64,000 nucleotides of DNA, from contig JAJPIL010000014.1 of the NCBI GenBank assembly GCA_021324755.1, forward strand, positions 62,001 through 126,000, read 5' to 3'. Of this stretch, positions 9,801 through 17,822 are shown piece after piece. The number at the start of each line of letters is the position of its first letter. The first letter of the stretch is position 1. Below the pieces are notes generated by a model that did not search any database, had not been told where the DNA came from, and was given only the letters and a program-made list of their open reading frames with translations. A program made the position numbers and the translations under genes. Origin of the DNA: Pseudomonadota bacterium. GTDB lineage: Bacteria > Desulfobacterota > Binatia > Binatales > Binataceae.

Positions 9801-10151
9801 CAACGCTTTGGTGCGGTCGTATCCCACGGCGAAGCGCACGGTCACCATCGCCATCCCAGGCCGAGAGATCGAGTAGACGTGTCTTACGCCGTCCATCTCC
9901 CACAGGCGTTTTTCCAGGTTGATCGTGACAAGGTTTTCGACTTCGGTTGCGCTCGCGCCAGGCATCTGCACGATAATGTCGGCCATGGGCACCGAGATTT
10001 GCGGGTCCTCTTCGCGCGGCGTGACAGCGAGCGCTATGACGCCTGCGGCGAGCGAGGCAAGCAACAAGAGCATCGACAAGTTGGAGCCAAGAAACAGGTC
10101 GACGATTTGAGCCGTGATACCTAGTTTATGAGCGCCATTAACGGTTTTCAT
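6888..10151 (-). CDS. Efflux RND transporter permease subunit
   Basis: A 1087-residue inner-membrane proton-driven pump of the AcrB/CusA superfamily, with the two repeated halves and 12 membrane helices expected. TM1 lies near residues 22-44 and is followed by a large periplasmic loop; the second half starts near residue 570. The proton-relay helix TM4 carries SLGLLVDDPIVDVEN, with the conserved acidic pair, but Pro replaces the usual Ala after DD. The family is normally about 1020-1050 residues. The start overlaps the membrane fusion protein gene by 14 bp. With that gene and the TolC homologue it makes a complete tripartite pump. Substrate class (drug or metal) is not clear; the metal-binding Met triad of CusA was not found by eye. 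Confidence 0.92.
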   Translation of the reverse strand: MKTVNGAHKLGITAQIVDLFLGSNLSMLLLLASLAAGVIALAVTPREEDPQISVPMADIIVQMPGASATEVENLVTINLEKRLWEMDGVRHVYSISRPGMAMVTVRFAVGYDRTKALVEIYNKLESNRDAVPPGVTGWIVKPVSIDDVPIVTVTLYSASVDDAGLRRIADEIVHRMQSVEDTGQSFVVGGRPRQLRVLLDPARLAGHDLTILEVERALRGADVNLRAGSFSRENREFVFDSGPFLRSSSEVRELVVGVHNGQPVYLNQVADIIDGPSEPTTYTNIGFGPAANLLLTEPGQLPLRTVPRRGTIYPAVTIAFAKRHGTNAVKVAEGLLQKVEALRELAIPSNVGVLVTRNYGETANEKVNELVRELLIAVVIIVVLLAFSLGLREAFIVAIAVPVTLSITLLGNLLVGYTINRVTLFALILSLGLLVDDPIVDVENIHRHFMLKEAPPREATLIAVDEVRPPTILATFTVIVAFIPMLFVTGMMGPYMRPMPFNVPMAMLMSLVVAFTITPWAAYHLLSREYYEAPATGEVQEAAWVRAWYRRLLKPLLDNVWRARLFLLAIVAALVLSVALVATGLVPVKMLPFDNKNELDLVIDMPEGTPLEVTNAVVRDFEELLSRVNEVTDFEAYVGTASPFDFNGMVRHYYMRSFPWQADIRINLAPKNKRLEGSHEIALRLQPLIAAIAKRDHVKLAKLVETPPGPPVLASVVAEIYPPPATEYGELIKVSRRVKELFARTGGLVSPADFSVDPQPRFDFELDRQKAALNGISTEEVARTLAIALAGEYPGSVHIDSERNPLLIDLRLPRAARSSVQSLTALKVRSLTGTLVPISELGTIRYRTEEQPIYHKDLRRVAMVMAGTAGISPVNEVLWLQNRASKIIPPGFTISWTGEGEWHITVQVFRDLGIAFGAALFLIYVLLVGQTESMVMPLIIMAAIPLTLIGIMPGFFILNLLTNRPVGGYPDPTFFTATAMIGMIALAGIVVRNSIILIDFIHHGLARGLPLKEAILQSGEVRLRPIVLTASAAVLGSVVITLDPIFSGLAWSFIFGIFASTGFTLLVVPVIYYLVYRHKDTVFTNHD

Positions 10152-11244
10152 GGCGAGATTCGGCCCTGGAATAAGAAACGATCACACGCTCACCCGCACT
10201 TAGCCCGGCCAGCACTTCGACGCGGTCGCCAAAAGAACGCCCGGTTGCGATTTGTCTGGTCAGGATCTTCCCTTGCTCAAAGACCCCGACCGTGGGTATC
10301 TGTCCGACGTAACGGACGGCACTGGCCGGAATGGTGATGATTGTTTCCTGGCCGAGGCGCAACCTTGCCCGAGCGAACATGCCGGGTCTCAGACCTCGGT
10401 TAGACGGAAGCGAAGCGCGAACGACAAAGCTTCGGCTTGTCGGGTCGGCGGCTGGCACGATTTCGTTGATGCGCGTTGTGATGGTTTCGAACTGAGGGCC
10501 GAAGTCCACCTCGATAGGCATCCCCAGGTTGACCTGTTGTGCTAATCGTTCTGGAACCTCCAGCGAGACCCGCAGCGCTCGCTCGTCGTAAAGCCGAACC
10601 AAAGGTTTGCCGGGAAGCGCCATATCGCCAGGCTCAACCAATCGTTCCTCCACGATGCCATCGACGGGAGCTTTGACTGTGCTGTAGCTCAAAGCAGCCT
10701 TCGCCGCCTCTACTGCCGCTTGGGCGCGGGCCCGATTGCCCGTGGCGGAACGATAAGCGGCCTGGGCAGCGTCGAACTCTTGGCGCGTGACCGAACCATG
10801 CTTAATCAGTGCCGCAAAGCGCTCGTAGTCGGCCTGGGCGCGGACAAACTCGGCCTCGGCCGCCTTGAGTTCGGCTTGCGCTTGGCTCAGCTGAGCCCTC
10901 AGGTCGGCTGAGTCGAGCTCGACGAGAACTTGACCCGAGTGCACATGCTGGCCTGCGCGCACTTTTACGTTCAGCACTCGCGCAGCGACCCTGCTTGCAG
11001 CATCGACCGGCGTTACCGACTCAACCGTACCAACGACGGTGTAGGTTATCGGCACGAGAACCGAGGAGACCTCAACCGTTGGCACCTGTGCGCTACGCGC
11101 CGGTTCGTCGCTGACAAGACCGGGAGCGATCTTGTCGCGGCGGGCGTAAATCATTAACCCGCCCGCGCCAAGGAGAACTGCCGCTATCACGGTCATTGCC
11201 CAGCGACTGAAAGAAGATTTTTTGTATCCGCTAACCGAGGTCAT
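10138..11244 (-). CDS. Efflux RND transporter periplasmic adaptor (membrane fusion protein)
   Basis: A 368-residue adaptor that links the RND pump to the outer-membrane channel. It has an N-terminal membrane anchor (about residues 12-31), a lipoyl/barrel-sandwich half (VKVRAGQHVHSGQVLVELD), an alpha-helical hairpin with long Ala/Gln/Glu-rich coiled coil (residues about 110-180), the second lipoyl half (APVDGIVEERLVEPGDMA) and a beta-barrel domain. The first codon overlaps the TolC-family stop (ATGA, 4 bp), and the 3' end overlaps the pump gene by 14 bp, so all three are translationally coupled. Confidence 0.92.
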   Translation of the reverse strand: MTSVSGYKKSSFSRWAMTVIAAVLLGAGGLMIYARRDKIAPGLVSDEPARSAQVPTVEVSSVLVPITYTVVGTVESVTPVDAASRVAARVLNVKVRAGQHVHSGQVLVELDSADLRAQLSQAQAELKAAEAEFVRAQADYERFAALIKHGSVTRQEFDAAQAAYRSATGNRARAQAAVEAAKAALSYSTVKAPVDGIVEERLVEPGDMALPGKPLVRLYDERALRVSLEVPERLAQQVNLGMPIEVDFGPQFETITTRINEIVPAADPTSRSFVVRASLPSNRGLRPGMFARARLRLGQETIITIPASAVRYVGQIPTVGVFEQGKILTRQIATGRSFGDRVEVLAGLSAGERVIVSYSRAESRHENR

Positions 11245-12617
11245 CGCTCTCCAATCTCGGCTGGATGGCGCCCGACGGCCAGATCCAAAGATGCGCGGTC
11301 GATGAGCACGGCCACCTTCGCTTCGACCAGCTGCATGTCGGCCTGCTGGCGTGTGGCCTGGGCATCCAACACCGCGACGTTTGTCACCAGTCCCGAGCGA
11401 TAGCGATCTTCGAGGATACGCAACGCATCGCTTGCATACCTGCTGTTGCGCTGGGCTACCAAAACGTTCTGCTCGGCAGCCACAAGCGTTCGATACGCGG
11501 TTTCGACCTCTAAGGCTATCGCTCGCCTGACATCCTCCGCCAAAGCTTCTGCCCGTCTGAGCTGAGCGCGAGCAGCCGCTACGCGGTTTTGTGTGGCAAA
11601 GCCGTTGAACAAATTCATTCGCGCATATGCGAAAAACGCAAAATTGTTGCCCCCGCGGACAAGTTTCTCCGAATCATCCTCAACCGTCGTAGCGAAGTTG
11701 ATCGTCGGTCGGTAGTCCGCAAGCGCAATCTTGACCGCCTGCTGAGCGCGCCCCACATTCGCCGCCGCCACCTTGAGCTCAGGTCTGTTGCTTTCCGCCT
11801 CGCGCGTCAGACTCTCAAGGGAGTACTTCTCGGCCGGCATCCTGGCAAAACTTGGTGGAAGCGTGGCCACGGGCGCGATGAAATCATCTTCGTCGCCAAG
11901 CGTGTGTGCTAGCGCCGACCACGATATGCGAAGGCGGCTTTGCGCAGTAGTCATCTGCTGTTCGAGCGAGCCGGCGAGCACTTCGGTCCGGAGCTCGTCG
12001 GCCTGCACGACCATTCCGTGCGCGTACAGGTCACGTGTCACGTCCAGATGCGATCGCGCCGCGTCCAAAGCTCGCTTAACCACTTCAAGCTGGTTTTCGG
12101 CCAGCACCGCGGCATAGTAGGCTTGAACCGCCGCGTAAGTGACCTGGTCGCGCGCTCGAATTTCGCGCCAGCGCGCCGCTTCCGCGCCAAAGCGAGCCGC
12201 TTTAAGCCCCGCAAGAAGACGACCTCCGGCATAAACCGGCAATGACAGCTGAAGTTGGCTTTGGAAGTTGGATAAAGGAGCGGGATAGTTCAGCGACGGG
12301 ATCGCGAAATTTCGCTCACTAAAGCTCTGCTGCAAAAGAATGTCTGAAAAGACGAGAACAGGGTTGTCGGTTTCCGAGAACGTCTCAAACGCGTCCACTC
12401 GCGGCATCATGGCGGCCTTGGCGACGCCGACCTCGGCCTCTGCAGCCTCTTTTTCAAAGCTCACCGCCTGGAGGGTTCGGTTGCGTGCCAAAGCTATTTG
12501 GATAGCCTCGGCTAGCGTGATGCGCCGCGGGCTCGGTTCGACGGCCCGAAGGTCGTGGCTGACCAGAATAAGCGATACAATCGCGAGTCCCGCGACCCAC
12601 ACTTTCGAACGAACCAC
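11241..12617 (-). CDS. TolC-family outer membrane efflux protein
   Basis: A 458-residue outer-membrane channel component. An N-terminal signal peptide is seen (basic MVRSK, hydrophobic core to about residue 20, likely cut near LRA-VE). The rest has two internally similar halves of long amphipathic helices rich in Ala, Glu and Arg (for example LAEAIQIALARNRTLQ and the second-half YRPTINFATT region), as in TolC/OprM. The start is GTG at 12617, directly behind GGGAGGTAAGTT. It precedes the membrane fusion protein gene with a 4-bp overlap and follows the OsmC gene by 55 bp. Confidence 0.9.
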   Translation of the reverse strand: MVRSKVWVAGLAIVSLILVSHDLRAVEPSPRRITLAEAIQIALARNRTLQAVSFEKEAAEAEVGVAKAAMMPRVDAFETFSETDNPVLVFSDILLQQSFSERNFAIPSLNYPAPLSNFQSQLQLSLPVYAGGRLLAGLKAARFGAEAARWREIRARDQVTYAAVQAYYAAVLAENQLEVVKRALDAARSHLDVTRDLYAHGMVVQADELRTEVLAGSLEQQMTTAQSRLRISWSALAHTLGDEDDFIAPVATLPPSFARMPAEKYSLESLTREAESNRPELKVAAANVGRAQQAVKIALADYRPTINFATTVEDDSEKLVRGGNNFAFFAYARMNLFNGFATQNRVAAARAQLRRAEALAEDVRRAIALEVETAYRTLVAAEQNVLVAQRNSRYASDALRILEDRYRSGLVTNVAVLDAQATRQQADMQLVEAKVAVLIDRASLDLAVGRHPAEIGER

Positions 12618-12672
12618 AACTTACCTCCCAGCGCGAGCGTTAGGTTATCGGCTCTTTCCAGACGTGCACGCC

Positions 12673-13101
12673 TTAGGTCAGCACCTCCGCGTGCAGATGG
12701 ATATTTGAGCGCAACGAGTTCGTTATCAGACACGTTTTTTCCGCTTTCTCGAGCAGCCGCTGTGCCTTCTCGCGGTCCTGCCCCGGCGCATTCAATCGAA
12801 CACGTAGCGTAAATTCGGTGAAGCGAAGCGTACCTTCTACTCGGTCCAAAACTCCTTCGACTACGCAGGTTAAGTCCTCCCAGACGAGGCCCGATGCTCG
12901 CGCGATGGCGCGAAAAGTGAGAATAAAGCAGTCGCCCACGGCCGCGGTTAGCAGCGTCTCGGGCGACCATAAATTTCCCGGGCCGTCGAACTCCGCCGGC
13001 GCCGCGGACAGAAGCGGCGCAAGTTGGCTGCTCGAAAGATTGACCGGTCCTTGAGCTCCTCCTTGAGCGGTAACTACGTAGCGATGGGGAAGCGCTTTCA
13101 T
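12673..13101 (-). CDS. OsmC-family peroxidase/thiol protein
   Basis: A 142-residue OsmC/Ohr-fold protein. These proteins reduce organic hydroperoxides, and some handle reactive sulfur, through a cysteine pair on the dimer interface. Both expected cysteines are present: Cys58 in LTAAVGDCFILTF and Cys124 in EKTCLITNSL, at the same spacing as in Ohr/OsmC. An extra Cys79 is also present. The ATG at 13101 follows AAGGAGTAGTTCG. It is the second gene of the efflux operon, between the DUF2892 gene (70 bp) and the TolC gene (55 bp). Together with the rhodanese regulator this points to thiol or reactive-sulfur chemistry as the theme of the operon; that is inference. Confidence 0.88.
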   Translation of the reverse strand: MKALPHRYVVTAQGGAQGPVNLSSSQLAPLLSAAPAEFDGPGNLWSPETLLTAAVGDCFILTFRAIARASGLVWEDLTCVVEGVLDRVEGTLRFTEFTLRVRLNAPGQDREKAQRLLEKAEKTCLITNSLRSNIHLHAEVLT

Positions 13102-13171
13102 CGAACTACTCCTTCACCTCGGCGTAACGTTGCCCGCAAGGCACGATGTTCGGCTTTCTATTTTGGGCCAG

Positions 13172-13417
13172 TTAACGAGCCTCCGAGGGCTGACCTTGCG
13201 TTGGTGCACGCTCGGCGGCCGAACAAGTTTCGCATCCAACCCCAAGCTTCTTGAGCATCATCTCGGCTGGGCAGAAGTTGGTAAGCGCCGACTGGAAAAG
13301 ATTTAGGCCCACGAAAAGCGTAAACAAAAGCCAATAACGGCTGTGAAAATAGGCCAGAGCCAGGCTTACGATGATGAACGTCCCCGCGATTAGACGAATC
13401 CAACGTTCGAGTGACAT
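13172..13417 (-). CDS. DUF2892 (YgaP-like) small membrane protein
   Basis: An 81-residue protein of the DUF2892 family, the membrane part of the rhodanese YgaP. It begins MSLERWIRLIAGTFI, has two helices (about 8-28 and 30-47), then NFCPAEMMLKKLGV and a short tail with a Cys-x-x-Cys-like pair (ETCSA). The ATG at 13417 is 8 nt after a GGAGG core. An in-frame GTG at 13426 overlaps that ribosome binding site and is rejected as the start. First gene of the efflux operon, directly behind the promoter at 13448-13479. DUF2892 proteins are often linked to rhodaneses and sulfur relay, which fits the ArsR-rhodanese gene at the other end of the operon. Confidence 0.85.
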   Translation of the reverse strand: MSLERWIRLIAGTFIIVSLALAYFHSRYWLLFTLFVGLNLFQSALTNFCPAEMMLKKLGVGCETCSAAERAPTQGQPSEAR

Positions 13418-13447
13418 TGCCGTCACCTCCTAATCAACTATTCTAGC

Positions 13448-13479
13448 AAATACTTAAATACTTCACAGCAAATTGTCAA
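13448..13479 (-). promoter_or_regulatory. Promoter and AT-rich dyad upstream of the efflux operon
   Basis: On the minus strand a perfect -35 hexamer TTGACA (13474-13479) lies about 60 bp before the DUF2892 start. At the expected -10 position is an AT-rich 16-bp imperfect palindrome (13448-13463; 12 of 16 positions symmetric), which is also a tandem repeat of AAGTATTT. ArsR/SmtB proteins bind AT-rich dyads that overlap the -10 region. It is the best candidate operator for the ArsR-rhodanese repressor encoded at the end of this operon. No strong -10 hexamer can be chosen. Confidence 0.5.
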
Positions 13480-13610
13480 GGGGATCGAAAAAACAATTCG
13501 TGAGCTTTTTGGGGTCAAAGCAGCTGGTCGGAAAAGCGTTGCCAGCTGGTACGGACTACGTTTGTCGAGGCTAGGTGCGGCTCGAACGCTTACGCCACCG
13601 CAACGATAGT

Positions 13611-13649
13611 CGTCAAAAAGGACGTTTTTGGAGACGCTCAGTGAGCGTC
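13611..13649 (-). terminator. Possible terminator after glpD
   Basis: A perfect 17-bp palindrome (GACGCTCA, central base, TGAGCGTC at 13633-13649) lies about 80 bp after the glpD stop. On the minus strand it is followed by a second short A5/T5 hairpin whose right side is a T5 run (13615-13619). This resembles an intrinsic terminator for the glycerol cluster, though the T-run is not directly next to the main stem. It separates that cluster from the efflux operon promoter. Confidence 0.4.
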
Positions 13650-13727
13650 ACACGAGCGCATTGAGTGGGTGTTAGGTAAGAATGAAGTTGGAAGGATGTA
13701 GCGCAGACCGTAGGCTGAAGTGAAAAA

Positions 13728-15347
13728 TTATAAGGCTCCAGTGGCGATCCGGCGCTCGGCAGCAGCTATCTCGTCGCTCACTCGGGCTTCTTCCCAACTG
13801 AGTTCTTTAGCCATCAGCGCTGCTACGCCCTTTACCGCGCTTAGAGCTGCTTCGCGGTCGATGAAAGCTAGTCTAAGGCGCCTTGCCAGAAAATCGACAA
13901 CTGTACAAGCCATCTCCTCCCGCACCGCCCATACAACCTCGGCCTCGATGTAAGGGAAACCCGGAACCAACTTGCGGTTCAAACCGTTTGCAGCAAGCTC
14001 TGCCACGCGACGCGCCAGTCCCCCATAGGACCTGCTCAGATGCTGTGCGGTGCTGAGCTCGAGGCCGAACTCGCGCGCTAGCTCCTCGGCAAGCGCAAAA
14101 ATCTCTCGCTCGGCTCCCACTAAATGCACCAGCCCTCCGGCTGCGGCACTGAGTGGCGCCTTCAATCCGTGGTAGCGAATGCAGTAGTCGACCGCCTCTT
14201 GAGCCATCTCCCGGTAGGTGGTCCATTTGCCGCCCGCGACTGTGGTGAGGCCGGATGCGCTGGTTTCGATCGCGTGCTCCCGAACGAGTGCGGCGGTGCT
14301 GCTCGCGCTTCCATCGCCTCGCAGCAACGGTCTTAGTCCGCACCATGCGGCTCGTACGTCTTTCAGCGCCGGTTTCTCGGCAAGATAGCGCCTTGCCTGC
14401 GCGATCAGAAAATCGATCTCTTCGGCTGTGGGCACTGGTGAGTCGGTAGCCTCGGCTCGAATGTCGGTCGTTCCCACCAGCGTCCTGCCCATCCAAGGCA
14501 GGATAAAGGCCACCCGTTTGTCGTCGGTCCGAGGCACCAAAATTCCCCAATCCGACGGGCAAAATTTGCGCTCCAGCACGATGTGGGTGCCGGCGCTCAA
14601 CATTAACATCGGAGCAACACCAGGGTCGTCGAGCCGCCGCATCTCATCAGCGTAGGGTCCTGTTGCGTTCACCACGACCTGTGCGCGAACCTCGAACGAT
14701 TTACCCGTAAGACGGTCTTTTATCGCAACGCCCGAGATTCGCTGATGGTCCTTGAGCAGGGCGACTACCTCAGCGTAGTTGGCTACGCAGGCTCCGTGCG
14801 CGGCGGCGGTCAGGGCCAACGCGACGTTCCAGCGGGCGTCGTCGAACTGTCCTTCGTAGTAAAGGATCGCCCCCCTCAGCCCATTTCTTTGTAGCGTCGG
14901 ACAATGGACAAGCGCCTGTGAAGCCGTAAGATAGCGGCTTGGCTTGAGGTTGAATCGCCCTGCTAAACCATCGTACAGCTTCATTCCCAGGAAATAGTAG
15001 GGGATTTCCCAGGAATGATAGAGTGGAATTAGAAGCGGGAGAGGATGCGCAAGGTGAGGCGCCAGGTCGAGAAGAAGCCCGCGCTCGCGCAAAGCCGACT
15101 TGACCAGCTTGAGCTGCGAGCGATCGAGCTTCTTGACCGCTTGTTCTAGATACCGGACCCCTCCATGAAAAATCTTGGTCGAGCGGCTCGAGGTGCCGGA
15201 AGCGAAGTCGCTTCGCTCCACCAGCGCGACTTTAAGCCCACGAACGGCAGCCTCGAGGGCAATTCCAGCTCCGGTCGAGCCGCCGCCTACGACTAACAGA
15301 TCGAACTTTTCCTTGGCAAGCCGCTCCAGAACTTCCTGGCGATCCAT
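13728..15347 (-). CDS. glpD: Glycerol-3-phosphate dehydrogenase (aerobic, FAD)
   Basis: A 539-residue membrane-associated FAD enzyme that oxidises glycerol-3-phosphate to dihydroxyacetone phosphate and passes electrons to quinone. The N-terminal FAD-binding motif is VVGGGSTGAGIALEAAVRG (about residues 19-37), followed by ERSDFASGTSSRSTK and FHGGVRYLEQ, both typical of GlpD. The DAO-type core is followed by the C-terminal GlpD cap domain (DFLARRLRLAF). Length fits the family. It is the last gene of the glycerol cluster, 32 bp after glpF. Confidence 0.95.
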   Translation of the reverse strand: MDRQEVLERLAKEKFDLLVVGGGSTGAGIALEAAVRGLKVALVERSDFASGTSSRSTKIFHGGVRYLEQAVKKLDRSQLKLVKSALRERGLLLDLAPHLAHPLPLLIPLYHSWEIPYYFLGMKLYDGLAGRFNLKPSRYLTASQALVHCPTLQRNGLRGAILYYEGQFDDARWNVALALTAAAHGACVANYAEVVALLKDHQRISGVAIKDRLTGKSFEVRAQVVVNATGPYADEMRRLDDPGVAPMLMLSAGTHIVLERKFCPSDWGILVPRTDDKRVAFILPWMGRTLVGTTDIRAEATDSPVPTAEEIDFLIAQARRYLAEKPALKDVRAAWCGLRPLLRGDGSASSTAALVREHAIETSASGLTTVAGGKWTTYREMAQEAVDYCIRYHGLKAPLSAAAGGLVHLVGAEREIFALAEELAREFGLELSTAQHLSRSYGGLARRVAELAANGLNRKLVPGFPYIEAEVVWAVREEMACTVVDFLARRLRLAFIDREAALSAVKGVAALMAKELSWEEARVSDEIAAAERRIATGAL

Positions 15348-15379
15348 GAAATCGTCTCGCTTGCCGTTGCACGTCGTTT

Positions 15380-16288
15380 TCAGCTCGCTTGCGCCTGCCT
15401 GCTAATCGTCAGTTGCGCCGCCTCGGCGCGTTCTCGCAAGGTGTCAGCGATGAACCATTTGTAAATATACACCGCCAAGGGCGCTCCGATGATCGGTCCC
15501 ACAATCGGCACCCAAAAGTACCCATGAGGTCCGGGAAACGCGTTGCTACCCCATCCCATCAGCCATGCGAACAAGCGCGGGCCGAAATCCCTGGCAGGAT
15601 TGATCGCGTAACCGCAGTTGACCCCATACGACATTCCGATCGCGGCAACGGCCATCCCCACCATAAACGGACCTAGATTCGATTGGACTCCAAGATTGAG
15701 CCCGTCGCCAATAGCCAGCACGAAAAGCATGAGGAAAAAAGTTCCAAGGATTTGGTCGATCAAGCCAAGCCCCATGTTCGACCCAAGATAAGGAGCTGGC
15801 AAGGTAGCGAATATGCTGAAGGTTGTTGCCCCGTCGGCCGAAGCGCGGGAGACAACGTGATGGACCGCGTTCCACGCGTCGATTGCGGGAAAGTAGTCCA
15901 GATAGACCAACGCAGCTCCAGCAAAGCATCCCGCTATCTGCGCCACCCAATACGGCAGCACCTTGTTCCATGGAAAGTCTCCCTTTATCGCCAGCGCCAG
16001 GCTAACCGCGGGATTGATATGCGCTCCGGTGACGCCGCCAGCGACGTAAACCGCCATGGCAACCGCCAAGGCCCATCCCCAGGTGATAAGCAACCCGTCC
16101 CCAGCGCCTTGAAAAATTGCGGGTGTGCGTCCCGACTCCGTCAATCCGGCGACGGCCACGGCGACCACACCGTCGCCGAAGGCGATTAAAACGGCGCTTC
16201 CTAAAAACTCGGAGAGCATCTCGGCGAAAATACTGCTCGAGCGCCACCCTCGCTTAACGCCTAATCGTACCTCAGCTCGCGAAGCCAT
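15380..16288 (-). CDS. glpF: Glycerol uptake facilitator (aquaglyceroporin)
   Basis: A 302-residue MIP-family channel for facilitated entry of glycerol. Both NPA half-helix motifs are present: AHINPAVSL near residue 92 and AINPARDFGPRLFA in the second half. The Asp after the second NPAR is the glycerol-facilitator marker that separates GlpF from water-only aquaporins. Six hydrophobic segments are visible. The ATG at 16288 follows GGGGGAAAACC. The protein is somewhat longer than E. coli GlpF (281), with extra charged residues at the N-terminus. It lies between dhaK and glpD, 90 bp after dhaK. Confidence 0.94.
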   Translation of the reverse strand: MASRAEVRLGVKRGWRSSSIFAEMLSEFLGSAVLIAFGDGVVAVAVAGLTESGRTPAIFQGAGDGLLITWGWALAVAMAVYVAGGVTGAHINPAVSLALAIKGDFPWNKVLPYWVAQIAGCFAGAALVYLDYFPAIDAWNAVHHVVSRASADGATTFSIFATLPAPYLGSNMGLGLIDQILGTFFLMLFVLAIGDGLNLGVQSNLGPFMVGMAVAAIGMSYGVNCGYAINPARDFGPRLFAWLMGWGSNAFPGPHGYFWVPIVGPIIGAPLAVYIYKWFIADTLRERAEAAQLTISRQAQAS

Positions 16289-16378
16289 TGGTTTTCCCCC
16301 TTGCCTAAAGTTTTATTCCCCAAACAAGCTTTGCTCGTCGCTGACTTTCGTTTCGCCAACGAATTGTCTGTCCTTGCG

Positions 16379-17368
16379 CTACATTCCCCATCTCAGTGCG
16401 GCGGTGTCGACCGGCGCATCCCATAAGCGCTTCATTTCAGGATCGAGCAGAGAAACAGTCACCGAACAGCCGGCCATTTCGAGCGAAGTAACGAAGTTCC
16501 CCACCAAGGAGCGCACCACCTTGAGTCCTCTGGCCTCTAAAAGCCGACGCGTGCTGTGATACATTAGGTAGGGTTCCATTAGGGGCGTGCCGCCGAAGCC
16601 GTTTATCAGAAGAAGCGCCTCGCCTTTAGCGGCGTGTCCAAAGTCGTTCAAGATCGCGCCGACCATTTCAGCGGCGATCTCATCAGCGGACATCAACTTG
16701 ACTCTGCGGCGCCCTGGTTCGCCGTGAATTCCGACGCCGAGTTCCATTTCGTCATCGCCGATCTGGAAGGTCGGTTTGCCCGCGGCCGGAACCGTGCAGC
16801 TGGTAAGCGCGATGCCCATCGAGCGAGTACGGCTGTTGACGTGCTCGCCGAGGTGTTGCAAAGCTCGGAGGTCCTGACCTTCTTCTGCGGCCGCGCCAAC
16901 GATCTTTTCGACTACCATCGTCCCCGCAACTCCACGTCGTCCGGTTGAGTAGGTGGAGGTTTCCACCGCGACGTCGTCGTTAGTCAGCACGGTGGCGACC
17001 TCGACGCTAAGCATCTCTTTGGCCATGTCGAAGTTCATCACGTCGCCTTCGTAGTTTTTGACGATAAAAAGAACGCCTGCGCCGGTATGAACCGCTTCGG
17101 CCGCGGCGACCATTTGATCCGGAGTCGGTGAAGTGAAAACCTGCCCGGGGCACGCGGCATCCAGCATCCCATGCCCGACGAAGCCTATATGCAACGGCTC
17201 GTGACCCGATCCCCCGCCCGAGATGAGAGCTACTTTGCCTCGCTTTAGTTCTTTTCTTCGCACGAAGCGCAGTTGCTCGTCTCCCACCACGATCCGCTCG
17301 TGCGCCTGGCAGAACCCGCTGAGGCTTTCCGTCAGCACGGTTTCGACGCTATTGATCAGCTTCTTCAT
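16379..17368 (-). CDS. dhaK: Dihydroxyacetone kinase subunit DhaK
   Basis: A 329-residue substrate-binding subunit of the PTS-dependent dihydroxyacetone kinase. The substrate is held as a hemiaminal on a histidine; the expected GIHGEPG motif is present, as is GGGSGHEPLH with His56 and His60 at the N-terminal end of the site. The start is taken as the ATG at 17368 behind GGGAGGAACAGCGC; an upstream in-frame start at 17401 lacks a ribosome binding site. The gene overlaps the end of the HTH regulator by 20 bp. DhaL and DhaM are encoded upstream in the same cluster. Confidence 0.94.
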   Translation of the reverse strand: MKKLINSVETVLTESLSGFCQAHERIVVGDEQLRFVRRKELKRGKVALISGGGSGHEPLHIGFVGHGMLDAACPGQVFTSPTPDQMVAAAEAVHTGAGVLFIVKNYEGDVMNFDMAKEMLSVEVATVLTNDDVAVETSTYSTGRRGVAGTMVVEKIVGAAAEEGQDLRALQHLGEHVNSRTRSMGIALTSCTVPAAGKPTFQIGDDEMELGVGIHGEPGRRRVKLMSADEIAAEMVGAILNDFGHAAKGEALLLINGFGGTPLMEPYLMYHSTRRLLEARGLKVVRSLVGNFVTSLEMAGCSVTVSLLDPEMKRLWDAPVDTAALRWGM

Positions 17369-17822
17369 TGCGCTGTTCCTCCCCTGGTTTATTCCTCGCA
17401 ATACTCATTCGGATTACAGTGCCGAGCTTTTCCACGAATTCGCGAACGCACTCGTCGATGCGCGCGTTGAGCTGAGGGTCGCCAAGATCGGGAACGTTAA
17501 CGCTGAGCTTGCGGAACCTAACGCGCGGTTTCAACAGCGTCAGGCGGCGGGGATGGGCGTTACGGTAAGCGCGCAGGAATTCCTCTTTTTCCGAGCGTGA
17601 AAAATGAGTTATCGCAAAGATCGTTTCCAGGTGTTGCACGGGAATTGGCGTGGGGTAGATGGGATTGCTTATTTGACTGATGAAGCTTCGATTTTTGCCG
17701 AGCGCATCGGCCAGCCTTTGGCGCGTGCCCGATGGTCGGCGTTCAAGCACGGACTGGAGGATACGCTTGTAAACTGCTACCCATTCCAGCTGCTGTGGAG
17801 TCTGTCGCAGCTTTGCTCTCAT
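17349..17822 (-). CDS. HTH-domain protein inside the dihydroxyacetone PTS operon
   Basis: A 157-residue basic protein starting at ATG 17822, whose ATGA overlaps the stop of the EI gene. It overlaps dhaK by 20 bp, so it is coupled on both sides. A helix-turn-helix is clear near residues 30-50: TRQRLADALGKNRSFISQI. The remainder (about residues 95-140) contains KPRVRFRKLSVNVPDLGDPQ and a helical segment ARIDECVREFVEKLGTVIR. I do not recognise a named family. Position suggests a regulator of the dha genes that senses the state of the PTS or the kinase, but this is inference. In E. coli the regulator DhaR is an unrelated sigma-54-type activator. Confidence 0.75.
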   Translation of the reverse strand: MRAKLRQTPQQLEWVAVYKRILQSVLERRPSGTRQRLADALGKNRSFISQISNPIYPTPIPVQHLETIFAITHFSRSEKEEFLRAYRNAHPRRLTLLKPRVRFRKLSVNVPDLGDPQLNARIDECVREFVEKLGTVIRMSIARNKPGEEQRNEEADQ

